Positions 31,922-41,166 of a stretch of 64,000 nucleotides of DNA are shown here, piece after piece. The notes below the pieces were generated by a model that did not search any database, was not told the DNA's origin, and saw nothing but the letters and a program-made list of their open reading frames with translations. The translations under genes and the position numbers were made by a program. Positions within the stretch are counted from its first letter, which is position 1; each line of letters starts with the position of its first letter. Where the stretch lies: contig JANQMT010000107.1 in NCBI GenBank assembly GCA_028279945.1, positions 1 to 64,000 on the forward strand. Direction: 5' to 3'. Source of the stretch: JAKSCF01 sp028279945. Lineage in GTDB: Bacteria; Bacillota; Clostridia; Peptostreptococcales; JAAYPU01.

Positions 31922-32814
31922 AGTTTATCCTCATATTCTTTAATATCCATACCTGCTTTGATTTCTTCAATCTTATTACCATATTCTTCAGAAATGACTA
32001 TGGACTCAATGTAGGTATAAGCCTCTTCTAAAGGTATTTCGGATCTTTTGTCGGTTAATTTTATAACGTGATAGCCATGTTCGGTTTGAACAATATCACT
32101 AATCTCTCCAACTTCCATCTGAAATACTGCTTCTTCGAAAGGTTGTACCATTTGGCCTCTTCCAAAATATCCAAGATCTCCACCTTGATCTTTTGAAGGA
32201 CCAATTGAATTTTCTATTGCCAGAGTTGCAAAATCTTCTCCATTGTCGGCTCTGTTTTTGATGGTTTTTGCTTCTTCTTCTGTCTTCAGCAATACATGGC
32301 TTGCTCTGACTTGTTCCATTGTAAATTGTGCTTCTTTATTCTCTTCATAATATGCGGTTATTTCTGCTTCTACATCAATACTTTCTCTTATCTCTTCTAC
32401 AAATTTTTCTTCATATAATTGGCTTAAAAACATATTTTTAATAAACTCGTCAGAGATATTATTATCTTCTATAAATTTTTTAGATTGTTCATTTTGCTCA
32501 ATAAAATCTAAATATTGATTGTAGCTTTCATCGACCTTTTCATCTTCTTCAATGTTTTCATCTTTTAAGTATTCTTTGATAGCCTCCATATCCACCATGG
32601 CTGTTAGCACTTGTTTCTTTAAGGCTTCATCATCTCCTGCCTGCCCTGCTGCGGCACTGGAGTAGATAACATAATATTGGTTAAAGTCCGATAATGTGAC
32701 TACTCTATCATTGATCTCGGCTACAATGGTTTCTTCTTCGGGTTTGGAACATCCTATTATACTGACTAAAGCTAGTATCATTACCAGCATTAATATCCAT
32801 ATTTTCTTTTGCAT
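31918..32814 (-). CDS. prsA: PrsA-like peptidyl-prolyl isomerase lipoprotein (foldase)
   Basis: Extracytoplasmic folding factor. The 298-residue precursor has a lipoprotein signal peptide with lipobox SIIGC (Cys 22), a SurA_N-like helical region, and a PpiC/parvulin domain (about 160-255; VRASHVLLKTEEEAKTI, GGDLGYFGRGQMVQPFEEAVF, TEHGYHVIKL). It sits downstream of mfd as in many Clostridia. The last codons run into a palindromic repeat, so the C-terminus may have been altered by repeat insertion. Confidence 0.92.
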   Translation of the reverse strand: MQKKIWILMLVMILALVSIIGCSKPEEETIVAEINDRVVTLSDFNQYYVIYSSAAAGQAGDDEALKKQVLTAMVDMEAIKEYLKDENIEEDEKVDESYNQYLDFIEQNEQSKKFIEDNNISDEFIKNMFLSQLYEEKFVEEIRESIDVEAEITAYYEENKEAQFTMEQVRASHVLLKTEEEAKTIKNRADNGEDFATLAIENSIGPSKDQGGDLGYFGRGQMVQPFEEAVFQMEVGEISDIVQTEHGYHVIKLTDKRSEIPLEEAYTYIESIVISEEYGNKIEEIKAGMDIKEYEDKL

Positions 32815-32875
32815 GTTTTTCTCCTCTCATTTGCACACTTATTTTATTATATATTATTTTATACCATTGATAAAG

Positions 32876-35800
32876 TTAATTATCCTGTTGTTTATTGGAT
32901 AATTGGTGTAATTTTTCTAAAAAACGAATTAACTCTTGTAATTTGTCACCATATTTCTTATAGCTATATTTAACAAGGGGTTTTACACCGGCATGAATAG
33001 AAACTTTTACACCATATTCCATAGACAGTCCATTAATTAGATAAGGATTTAAAATATTTTTTTCGTAAAATTCAAAAACAAGATGCCCTTTGGCTTCACT
33101 TATTTTAGATATTCCGGCTTTTTCAGCTAAGGCTTTAACCCATGCAATTTCCATTAGATTGTACACTTCTTTAGGAACATCGCCAAAACGATCAATGAGT
33201 TCATCTTCCATTTCTTCTTTTTCTTTTTGGGAACCGATATAAGCTATTTTTTTGTATATCTCAATCTTAATGGTCTCATCCTCAATGTAATGCTTCGGTA
33301 TATATGCATTGGTTTCAATTTCTATAGCTACTTCCCCATGGTATTCACTGACGGTTTCTCCTTGAAGCTCTTTAATGGTACTTTCTAACAGCTTGCAGTA
33401 CAGCTCATAACCAATCATCATCATATGACCATGCTGCTCTGTTCCTAATAGGTTTCCCGCCCCTCGTATTTCTAAGTCTCTCATAGCAATTTTAAAACCT
33501 GATCCGAATTCAGTAAACTCCTTAATAGCCTTCAGTTTCTTTTCGGATTGCTCTGTTAATACTTTATCTTTTTGATAACAAAAATAGGCATAAGCCATTC
33601 TATTAGATCTTCCTACTCTTCCTCTCAGTTGGTATAACTGGGATAATCCAAATTTATCTGCATCATAAATGATAATGGTATTCGCATTGGGAATATCAAT
33701 GCCGGATTCAATAATGGTTGTACACACCAATACGTCATATTGCTTATCCATAAAGGATATCATAATGTTCTCAAGTTCTTTTTCATTCATTTGCCCGTGG
33801 GCAACGGCTATTTTGACATCGGGTAATAGTTCTTGAAGCTTTGCAAAAATTCTTCTAATGCCTTTTACTCTGTTAAATAAGAAATATACCTGCCCATCCC
33901 GTTCAACTTCTCTAAGGATAACATCTTTTATCATGTCTTCTTCATACTCCAGAACAAAGGTTTGTACCGGAAACCGTTCTTCAGGCGGTTCCTCAATAGT
34001 GCTCATGTCTCTTAGGCCCACTAAAGACATATGCAGTGTTCTGGGTATAGGGGTAGCTGATAAAGTTAATACATCCACATAATTTTTGATCATTTTAATG
34101 GCTTCTTTGTGTTGAACACCAAATTTTTGTTCTTCGTCAACGATTAAAAGCCCTAAATCTTTAAACGATATATCTTTTGAGAAAAGTCTATGGGTGCCGA
34201 CTAATATATCTATGCTGCCTGCTTTTACTTTTTTAATAATTTCCTTTTGCTCTTTTTCGGTACGAAATCGACTGATCATTTCAATAGTAATAGGAAAGTT
34301 TTTAAATCTTTCTAAAAAGGTATTGTAATGTTGATTTGCTAATATGGTCGTCGGTACCAGCACGGTTGCCTGCTTGCTGTCCACCGTACATTTGAAAATG
34401 GCTCTTGCCGCCACTTCTGTTTTTCCATATCCTACGTCACCGCAAAGCAAACGATCCATAGGCATTGGTCTTTGCATATCCTTTTTTATCTCTTCAGCAC
34501 ATTTGAGTTGATCTTGAGTTTCTTCGTATGGAAATGCATCCTCAAATTCACTTTGCCATTGAGTATCTTCTGAAAATCCAAAGCCCTTTAAAGATTGCCT
34601 GACGGCATTCATTTTTAGAAGTTCTTTAGCCATATCTTCAATGGCGCCTTTGACTCTGCTTTTTGTCTTTTTCCATTCACCACTGCTGAGTTTATTAATC
34701 TTGGGGTTGCCACTGTCAGCGCCAATAAATTTTTGAACCAAATCCATTTGCTCTACAGGCACATACAGCATGTCTTCTCCACCATATTTAATTTTAAGGT
34801 AATCTTTTTTGACACTTTGAATATTCAGCTGTTTTACACCCAAATATTTTCCGATGCCATGATTTTCATGAACCACATAGTCTCCTAGTTTTAAATCTGT
34901 AAAACTTTTTATGGCTTTTTTATTTTTTTGAGTCTTTCTATTTTTTTTAATCTTTGCATTGGCAAAAATATCTGTATCGGAAATCAATACAATTTTATCT
35001 TCTATATATTCAAAGCCTGCGCTCAATGTCCCTTCCCCTATGATAATCTGGCCATGGCTAATGGATTGGATTGAGGGGTTGTATAAGACACTGTTTAGAC
35101 CATTTCTTTCTAAGAAGTCTTTAATATTTTTGGTACGTTCTACGGTAGAGCACGCAATGAATATTTTGTACCCTCTCTTTACAAAGTTCTCTATTTCTTC
35201 TTTAAAATATTCCATTTTACCTTGGTATGTGGATACTGGTTTTGAAGGAGTATTGATGGTTGCTATATAGCCGGTATCTTGGGTCGTTTTTATAAAGGGT
35301 GTCCATACGATTGCTAATCTATTTTCATAAAGAGCCTTATAATCGTTAATATTGGGGATAATTTCAAAGTCTTTTGGTACGGCTTCTCCTTTTTCCAACA
35401 GATATTTAAAATCGTCGCTGACTTCTTTATGCATGCTCTTGATTCTATCTTGAATTCTGTCCGGGTCATCGAAAATGAGTACCGCATCGTCATTCATATA
35501 TTCTTTTAAGTTGGTAGGATAATCATAAAAATATTGAATATAGTTTTCTAATATTTGCATATTGGTTCTTGTTTTTATGAACTCCAGTAATTGTTCTTTT
35601 TTTTGGCTCAACCGGGTTTTATTTTCATCGGATAGTTTTAAAATCTGGTTGGTATACGTTTGGTCAATGGCTGCTTGGGCTTTTTTAAAACGTTGATTGT
35701 CTGCTATCAATTGTTGTGCCGGATATATTTTGAGGGTACGAATGTTTTGTATAGACCGTTGAGTAGATAAATCAAAGGTTCTAATGGAATCCACTTCTGT

Positions 35801-36397
35801 ATCAAAAAACTCTATCCTAAAGGGATTTTCCGTATCCATGGGAAAGATGTCCATAATGCCGCCTCTTAAGCTGTATTGGCCTTTAGCTTCCACCTGACGA
35901 GCTCTTTCATAGCCTAATAAGACCATTTTATGTAAGAGAACTTCTATTTCAATTTCATCCCCTATATTGATTTCTAATATATTTTCAAGAAAATGCTCTT
36001 TAGGTGCTAACTTTTTTAATACCCCTTCTATGGAACATACCACTATACAATGATCGTCATTAATGATGTGAATTAATGCATTTAATTTTTCTTCCAATAT
36101 ATTATGACTTTTTGCATCGTATTTAAAAAACACCGGTTCTTGGGCCGGTATATAATGTACTTTATTATCAACAAAAAAACGGATATCTTCACTTAACCGT
36201 TTCGCTCGTTTTTCAGACGCTGTAATAACCAGACATTGCTTATTGTAGTTATTAAATATCTGCGCAACGCCATGTGCGCCCCGACTTTCCGATAATCCAA
36301 CTACATTGACAACCCCTGCTTGTATTTTTTTGTATGGCAAAAATGCTTCTGAAAATCCTGTATTTTGAGTTTGATTCACAAAGAGTCTGCTAATCAT
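32876..36397 (-). CDS. mfd: Mfd transcription-repair coupling factor
   Basis: ATP-dependent translocase that removes stalled RNA polymerase and recruits UvrA. 1173 residues, normal length. It has UvrB-like N-terminal domains, a CarD-like RNAP-interaction domain (LKLGDYVVHENHGIGKYLGV), and helicase motifs I (LLCGDVGYGKTEVAARA) and II (LLIVDEEQKFGV). Motif III (LTLSATPIPRTL), motif VI (QLRGRVGRS) and the C-terminal TRCF domain are also present. RBS AAGGTGG. It follows pth by 67 bp. Confidence 0.97.
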   Translation of the reverse strand: MISRLFVNQTQNTGFSEAFLPYKKIQAGVVNVVGLSESRGAHGVAQIFNNYNKQCLVITASEKRAKRLSEDIRFFVDNKVHYIPAQEPVFFKYDAKSHNILEEKLNALIHIINDDHCIVVCSIEGVLKKLAPKEHFLENILEINIGDEIEIEVLLHKMVLLGYERARQVEAKGQYSLRGGIMDIFPMDTENPFRIEFFDTEVDSIRTFDLSTQRSIQNIRTLKIYPAQQLIADNQRFKKAQAAIDQTYTNQILKLSDENKTRLSQKKEQLLEFIKTRTNMQILENYIQYFYDYPTNLKEYMNDDAVLIFDDPDRIQDRIKSMHKEVSDDFKYLLEKGEAVPKDFEIIPNINDYKALYENRLAIVWTPFIKTTQDTGYIATINTPSKPVSTYQGKMEYFKEEIENFVKRGYKIFIACSTVERTKNIKDFLERNGLNSVLYNPSIQSISHGQIIIGEGTLSAGFEYIEDKIVLISDTDIFANAKIKKNRKTQKNKKAIKSFTDLKLGDYVVHENHGIGKYLGVKQLNIQSVKKDYLKIKYGGEDMLYVPVEQMDLVQKFIGADSGNPKINKLSSGEWKKTKSRVKGAIEDMAKELLKMNAVRQSLKGFGFSEDTQWQSEFEDAFPYEETQDQLKCAEEIKKDMQRPMPMDRLLCGDVGYGKTEVAARAIFKCTVDSKQATVLVPTTILANQHYNTFLERFKNFPITIEMISRFRTEKEQKEIIKKVKAGSIDILVGTHRLFSKDISFKDLGLLIVDEEQKFGVQHKEAIKMIKNYVDVLTLSATPIPRTLHMSLVGLRDMSTIEEPPEERFPVQTFVLEYEEDMIKDVILREVERDGQVYFLFNRVKGIRRIFAKLQELLPDVKIAVAHGQMNEKELENIMISFMDKQYDVLVCTTIIESGIDIPNANTIIIYDADKFGLSQLYQLRGRVGRSNRMAYAYFCYQKDKVLTEQSEKKLKAIKEFTEFGSGFKIAMRDLEIRGAGNLLGTEQHGHMMMIGYELYCKLLESTIKELQGETVSEYHGEVAIEIETNAYIPKHYIEDETIKIEIYKKIAYIGSQKEKEEMEDELIDRFGDVPKEVYNLMEIAWVKALAEKAGISKISEAKGHLVFEFYEKNILNPYLINGLSMEYGVKVSIHAGVKPLVKYSYKKYGDKLQELIRFLEKLHQLSNKQQDN

Positions 36398-36464
36398 TTT
36401 ACCACCTTGCTAGATGTTTGAGATAAAGGCATGCCCAATATCTTATTGCATCTATCATTTATGT

Positions 36465-37019
36465 TTAATTATATTCATTCATGGCATTATCTATACCGTG
36501 TTCTATTAACGCTTCTACCGCCTTAGCTGAGTCAATAACCGCTTTTTCAATGCTGTCTATTTCTTCTTTTTTAAATTTGGATAGTACATAGCTGCTTAAT
36601 TCTATCCTATCATCTCGCCCAACACCAATACGAATTCTAGGAAAAAGGTCAGATTGAATGTCATAAATAATGGAACGCATACCATTATGTGTTCCTGCAC
36701 TCCCTTTTTTTCGTATTCTAATTTTTCCTGTTTCAAGATCTACGTCATCGTATATAACGATCAGCTTGTCAGGTTCTATTTTGTAATAGTTGATGATTTC
36801 TCTTACACTTTGACCGCTGAGGTTCATAAAGGTTTGAGGTTTTACTAACAATACTTTTTCGCCTTTAATAAGCCCTTCTCCAACTATGGCTTTGTGTTTT
36901 ATTTTATTTATTTTTATATGATGTTGACCGGCAAGATAATCAACTGTAATAAATCCTATATTATGTCTTGTATGATCATATTGCTTTCCCGGGTTTCCTA
37001 ACCCAACAATAATATACAT
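36465..37019 (-). CDS. pth: Peptidyl-tRNA hydrolase
   Basis: Recycles tRNA from prematurely released peptidyl-tRNA. 184 residues with YIIVGLGNPGKQYDHTRHNIGF (catalytic His in HTRHN), PQTFMNLSGQSV, and VIYDDVDLETGKIRIRKKGSAGTHNGMRSI. ATG 37019 preceded by GGAGAG is preferred to an in-frame codon 15 bases upstream. It lies between prs and mfd. Confidence 0.96.
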   Translation of the reverse strand: MYIIVGLGNPGKQYDHTRHNIGFITVDYLAGQHHIKINKIKHKAIVGEGLIKGEKVLLVKPQTFMNLSGQSVREIINYYKIEPDKLIVIYDDVDLETGKIRIRKKGSAGTHNGMRSIIYDIQSDLFPRIRIGVGRDDRIELSSYVLSKFKKEEIDSIEKAVIDSAKAVEALIEHGIDNAMNEYN

Positions 37020-37051
37020 TTTTTCACTCTCCATTTTCCCTAAAAATAACG

Positions 37052-37073
37052 CCCGAATAATATTTTATTCGGG
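37052..37073 (-). terminator. Terminator after prs
   Basis: 9-bp stem CCCGAATAA/TTATTCGGG with a 4-nt loop. The minus strand continues CGTTATTTTTA. Partial termination between prs and pth is likely. Confidence 0.7.
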
Positions 37074-37094
37074 ACGTCATGCTTTTGATAGGTT

Positions 37095-38042
37095 TTAATC
37101 GAATAACATGCTTACAGAATCATTGGTATAAATTCTAGTTATGGCTTCTGCAAAAATAGGCGCCACTGAAAGTATTTTTATTTTATCCAATTTTTTTTCT
37201 TCTGGGATTGGAATGGTATTTAATACAACCAATTCATCTATGACGGATTCTTTAATACGGGTCATTGCAGGTCCGGAGATGACCGGATGCGTTGCACACG
37301 CATATACCTTTTTGGCACCTAGTTCTTTTAATGAATTAGCCCCATTGGTGATGGTTCCCGCCGTATCAATCATGTCATCTACTAGGATAACATTTTTATT
37401 TTCAATATCACCAATAATATTCATGATTTCTGCTACATTAGCTTTTGGTCTTCTTTTATCAACAATGGCAATAGGCGCGTCAAGATAATTGGCAAAATTT
37501 CTGGCTCTGGTAACACTTCCGATGTCAGGAGATACGACAACAACATCCTCTATATTAAGTTCCATAAAGTATTTAGCTAAAATGGGGACACCTCTCAAAT
37601 GATCTACAGGAATATCAAAATATCCTTGAATCTGTGATGCATGTAAATCCATAGATAATACCCGGTCTGCACCTGCACTGGTCATAAGATTGGCTACAAG
37701 TTTTGCGGTAATTGGGTCTCTGGCTTTGGTTTTTCGATCTTGTCTTGCATAGCCATAATAAGGTACTACTGCCGTTATTCTACCTGCCGAAGCTCTTTTC
37801 ATAGCATCAGTCATAATCAAAAGCTCCATAAGGTGATGATTAACAGGATCACAGGTGGATTGAACAATGTAAACATCCGCCCCCCTAACGGTTTCATTGA
37901 TATCAACGGATATTTCTCCATCGCTAAAAGTACTAATATTTGAGTCGCCCAGCTCTTTTCCCATGCATGCAACAATTTCTTGAGCCAAAGCTTTGTTTGA
38001 GCTTGCTGTAAATACTTTAATTGATTGTGTCTGATTTCTCAT
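37095..38042 (-). CDS. prs: Ribose-phosphate pyrophosphokinase
   Basis: Makes PRPP from ribose 5-phosphate and ATP for nucleotide, His and Trp synthesis. 315 residues, canonical. It has FSDGEISVDINETVRGADV, the YYGYARQDRK flexible loop, LSMDLHASQIQGYF, and the PRPP loop VILVDDMIDTAGTI. ATG 38042 behind AGGGAG gives the normal N-terminus; the upstream in-frame extension is not conserved. 13 bp after glmU. Confidence 0.97.
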   Translation of the reverse strand: MRNQTQSIKVFTASSNKALAQEIVACMGKELGDSNISTFSDGEISVDINETVRGADVYIVQSTCDPVNHHLMELLIMTDAMKRASAGRITAVVPYYGYARQDRKTKARDPITAKLVANLMTSAGADRVLSMDLHASQIQGYFDIPVDHLRGVPILAKYFMELNIEDVVVVSPDIGSVTRARNFANYLDAPIAIVDKRRPKANVAEIMNIIGDIENKNVILVDDMIDTAGTITNGANSLKELGAKKVYACATHPVISGPAMTRIKESVIDELVVLNTIPIPEEKKLDKIKILSVAPIFAEAITRIYTNDSVSMLFD

Positions 38043-38055
38043 TGTAAAATCTCCC

Positions 38056-39432
38056 TTATTTTTTCTTAATATTCTTTCTGTCAACCCAGCCATCAATATG
38101 TCTTTGTTTTCCTCTACCTATACAAAGTGCGCCTTCGGGTACCTCCATAGTAACAGTTGTACCGGCTGCTACATATCCTTTGTTTTTAACAACAACCGGT
38201 GCAACTAAGTTAACATTGCTGCCAACAAAAGCATCATCTTCAACGATTATTTTTTGTTTTTCTTTTCCATTATAATTAACAAAAATAACGCCGCATCCAA
38301 TATTGACATTTTTTCCGACCTCAGCGTCTCCAACATAAGCTAAGTGAGACGCTTTTGACCCATCTCCAATTGCAGCATTTTTTATCTCAACAAAATCACC
38401 GATTTTAACATTTTTCCCTATATTACTTCCAGGTCTTAAATATGCAAATGGTCCTATTGTTGTTGCTTCATCTACTCGGCTATCCAGTATAACGGAGCTT
38501 TGAATCTCTACACCATTTTTTATAATTGAATTTTCAATACGAGTATTTTCACCGATCATACAGTCTTCACCAATAATGGTATTGCCTTTAAGGGTTGCGC
38601 CTGGGTATATGATGGTGTCTATACCTATCTTCACATCAGGTTCGATATAGGTATGCTCTGGATTTATGATGGTTACGCCCTCATCCATCCATTTTTCATT
38701 TATTTTTTTTCTCATGGCAGCATCCGCCTCCATGAGTTGTTTTCTTGAGTTAACCCCCATAAGTTCTTCACTGTTTAGGGTTTGGTAAGTCCCCAATTTA
38801 TATTGATTTTTTACTGCAATGCTTATTAAATCCGGTAAGTAGTATTCTTTTTGATTATTGTTATTATCAATGTCATGAAGGTGTTTTTTCAAAAACGGTG
38901 CATCAAAACAGTAAACCCCGGAATTGATTTCATCGATTAGTAATTCTTCTTCATCAGCATCTTTATGTTCGACAATTTTAATCATTTCACCTTTATGATT
39001 TTTTACGATTCTACCATACCCATAGGGGTTCTCTACCTTTGCGGTTAATACGGATAAGTCATTTCTTTCTGTTTCATGAAATGCCATAAAGGCTTTTATA
39101 GTTTCACTGGAAAGCATGGGCATATCGCCATATAGGACGATGACATTCCCTTGGTTTGGTATTTTGTCTTTCGCTTGTTGTAGGGCATGCCCTGTTCCCA
39201 ATTGCTCTTTTTGAAGTACAAATTGTACATCTGATTTTTCAAGCTTTTTTTCGACTTGATCTGCGCCACTGCCAATGATAACAATGATATCATTTATATG
39301 AGAAGCTTTTACTGCTCTTATGACATGGTCGATCATACTGTGTCCACATAATTGGTGTAATACCTTAGGTATTTTGGATTTCATTCGTGTTCCTGCTCCT
39401 GCAGCTAGTATCACAGCAGAATTTAAAGCCAT
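38056..39432 (-). CDS. glmU: GlmU, bifunctional UDP-GlcNAc pyrophosphorylase / GlcN-1-P acetyltransferase
   Basis: Final two steps of UDP-GlcNAc synthesis for peptidoglycan. 458 residues: N-terminal nucleotidyltransferase (SAVILAAGAGTRMKSKIPKVLH, VLYGDMPML) and a C-terminal left-handed beta-helix acetyltransferase (hexapeptide repeats; LRPGSNIGKNVKIGDFVEIKNA, KASHLAYVGDAEVG, NYNGKEKQ). ATG 39432 with AAGGAGTG upstream. First gene of the glmU-prs-pth-mfd unit. Confidence 0.97.
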   Translation of the reverse strand: MALNSAVILAAGAGTRMKSKIPKVLHQLCGHSMIDHVIRAVKASHINDIIVIIGSGADQVEKKLEKSDVQFVLQKEQLGTGHALQQAKDKIPNQGNVIVLYGDMPMLSSETIKAFMAFHETERNDLSVLTAKVENPYGYGRIVKNHKGEMIKIVEHKDADEEELLIDEINSGVYCFDAPFLKKHLHDIDNNNNQKEYYLPDLISIAVKNQYKLGTYQTLNSEELMGVNSRKQLMEADAAMRKKINEKWMDEGVTIINPEHTYIEPDVKIGIDTIIYPGATLKGNTIIGEDCMIGENTRIENSIIKNGVEIQSSVILDSRVDEATTIGPFAYLRPGSNIGKNVKIGDFVEIKNAAIGDGSKASHLAYVGDAEVGKNVNIGCGVIFVNYNGKEKQKIIVEDDAFVGSNVNLVAPVVVKNKGYVAAGTTVTMEVPEGALCIGRGKQRHIDGWVDRKNIKKK

Positions 39433-39579
39433 ATCCCACACTCCTTAAGTTTTACCCAAATCATTCATGATGAACTTCAAAAAATCTGGGTATTTAATTT
39501 TTCATTATCATTTTACTCAAAACCCAAAATTAGTATAACATTTTTATCCTGCTTCTAAAAGAGTCAATCAAAAAAAAAG

Positions 39580-39602
39580 AAACCTCAATAAAATTGAGGT
39601 TT
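39580..39602 (-). terminator. Terminator after spoVG
   Basis: 10-bp stem AAACCTCAAT/ATTGAGGTTT with a 3-nt loop. On the minus strand it is followed by a run of nine T residues interrupted once near its start. Strong intrinsic terminator. Confidence 0.93.
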
Positions 39603-39706
39603 TGCTGCCATATAATTTTTGAGAATAAAATAAATTATTCTTTTATAAAAGCAATATAAATATCAGTTCTCACAGATTTTGTTGAAAGCAATTTTTTTAA
39701 ATATTT

Positions 39707-40009
39707 TTATTCCTCTGCTACAGCATAATCGCCATCGCTGGAAAATTCTAATTCGGCCTTTGCTTTGTCGTATTCTTCAAAAATAGCTTCTTTAATTTTA
39801 TTTCTTGTTTCTGAGTTTAATGGATGGGCTATATCTCTAAAATCTCCTTCACCCATTTTTCTGCTAGGCATAGCAATGAATAGACCATTTTGTCCTTCAA
39901 TGATTTTAATGTCATGTACAACAAATTCATCATCGAAAGTTACAGATACAATAGCTTTCATTTTACCATCATCACTAACCTTTCTGACTCTAACATCAGT
40001 AACTTGCAT
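39707..40009 (-). CDS. spoVG: SpoVG RNA-binding regulator
   Basis: 100-residue conserved regulator, sporulation-linked in Bacillus and an RNA/DNA-binding global regulator in other bacteria. Canonical MQVTDVRVRKV start, AIVSVTFDDEFVVHDIKIIEG, and FIAMPSRKMGEGDFRDIAHPLNSETR. ATG 40009 gives this N-terminus; the upstream in-frame ATG is not conserved. It has a sigma-H-type promoter and a strong terminator, so it is probably expressed alone as in B. subtilis. Confidence 0.96.
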   Translation of the reverse strand: MQVTDVRVRKVSDDGKMKAIVSVTFDDEFVVHDIKIIEGQNGLFIAMPSRKMGEGDFRDIAHPLNSETRNKIKEAIFEEYDKAKAELEFSSDGDYAVAEE

Positions 40010-40085
40010 GCGGTTCACCACCTTTCCAGTCATTCTTAAATAGTTTTAATAAATAGCTAAAAAAATAAAAATAATTTTTTTCTAT

Positions 40086-40110
40086 ATTCTCCATATTTCG
40101 AAAATATCCT
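40086..40110 (-). promoter_or_regulatory. Sigma-H-type promoter of spoVG
   Basis: The minus strand reads AGGATAT-N14-GAAT. The B. subtilis spoVG sigma-H promoter is AGGATTT-N14-GAAT (established knowledge), so motif, spacing and gene are all conserved. It lies about 75 bp upstream of the spoVG start. Confidence 0.8.
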
Positions 40111-40118
40111 TCTTTTTT

Positions 40119-40937
40119 TTAAAATAATTCTGACAAATCATTATTTGGACATACATTTATGGCTTTTTGGTCCATATCCACATCTTCTAAAGAAATTAAT
40201 GAGATGAAATTATTGACCAGCTTCTTATTGGGATTTTGGGTTGAAATCAGAACGCCTATGCCTACTACTTCTATGTCGAATTCCGTCAGTAAATCTACGA
40301 TTCCTCTAGCGGTTCCGCCGCCTTTCATAAAATCATCTATGATGATTGCTTTAGAATTAGGCTTTATGGCTCGTTTTGACATAGACATTTTTTGTATTCT
40401 ATCGGTGGAACCGGAAATAAAGTTAATACTCACTGTAGAGCCTTCCGATACTTTGCTATCTCTTCTGGCGACTACTAAGGGAAGGTTTAACGCCTCAGCC
40501 GTCATATACGCCAGGGGAATCCCTTTTGTTTCGACGGTCACAACATAGTCTGCTTTTTGGTTAATAAATTGTGTTGCAAATACCTCTCCTGCTCTTTTAA
40601 TAATTGAGGTATCAAACATGATGTCGGATGTATATAAAAAACCTCCTGCCAGGATTCTACTCTCATCTTTTAGCTTGGTGCATATTTCATCCAAAAGGCT
40701 CATAGTTGCTTCTTTAGACATGCTTGGCACATATTTAACGCCTCCGGCTGCGCCGGGTATCGTTTCAATTTTTCCCAATTTCATATTATCCATTATTTTT
40801 TTTGCTATAACAATGTCTTCACTGACACTTGACTTGGCTGAATTAAATCTATCTGTAAAGTAATTAAGAGTAAATAATCGATTTGGAGATGCACTTAATA
40901 TCTTTATAATAGCACCTATTCTTTCGTTTCTCTTCAT
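40119..40937 (-). CDS. purR: PurR, pur operon repressor
   Basis: Gram-positive-type purine repressor: winged helix (about 1-75; KRNERIGAIIKILSASPNRLFTL) fused to a phosphoribosyltransferase fold that binds PRPP as inducer (AIIIDDFMKGGGTARGIVDLL). 272 residues, full length. It lies just upstream of spoVG as in B. subtilis and is divergent from murC. No obvious PurBox seen in its own promoter region. Confidence 0.95.
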   Translation of the reverse strand: MKRNERIGAIIKILSASPNRLFTLNYFTDRFNSAKSSVSEDIVIAKKIMDNMKLGKIETIPGAAGGVKYVPSMSKEATMSLLDEICTKLKDESRILAGGFLYTSDIMFDTSIIKRAGEVFATQFINQKADYVVTVETKGIPLAYMTAEALNLPLVVARRDSKVSEGSTVSINFISGSTDRIQKMSMSKRAIKPNSKAIIIDDFMKGGGTARGIVDLLTEFDIEVVGIGVLISTQNPNKKLVNNFISLISLEDVDMDQKAINVCPNNDLSELF

Positions 40938-41038
40938 TTATCTCCTCCACGGAATATTTTGAAAATTATGCTCTTTCCTACTATTTTATTTGTTTTATTG
41001 TTTTTGTCAAATTCTAAGATGAGATGGTAAAGGCTTTG

Positions 41039-41047
41039 TGGTATAAT
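41039..41047 (+). promoter_or_regulatory. Extended -10 promoter for murC
   Basis: TG-G-TATAAT (TG at 41039-41040, hexamer 41042-41047) in the purR-murC divergent region, 120 bp upstream of murC. A good -35 at 17 bp is lacking, consistent with the extended -10 type. Confidence 0.5.
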
Positions 41048-41166
41048 TTGTTTGGATGTGGGTATTATCATTTTACATTATCCATTATTATTTAAGGTAA
41101 GTTAACATATTATTATAATGAATTTATTTTTTAAATAGAGTTGAGAGATAGCATTGGAGGTATTTC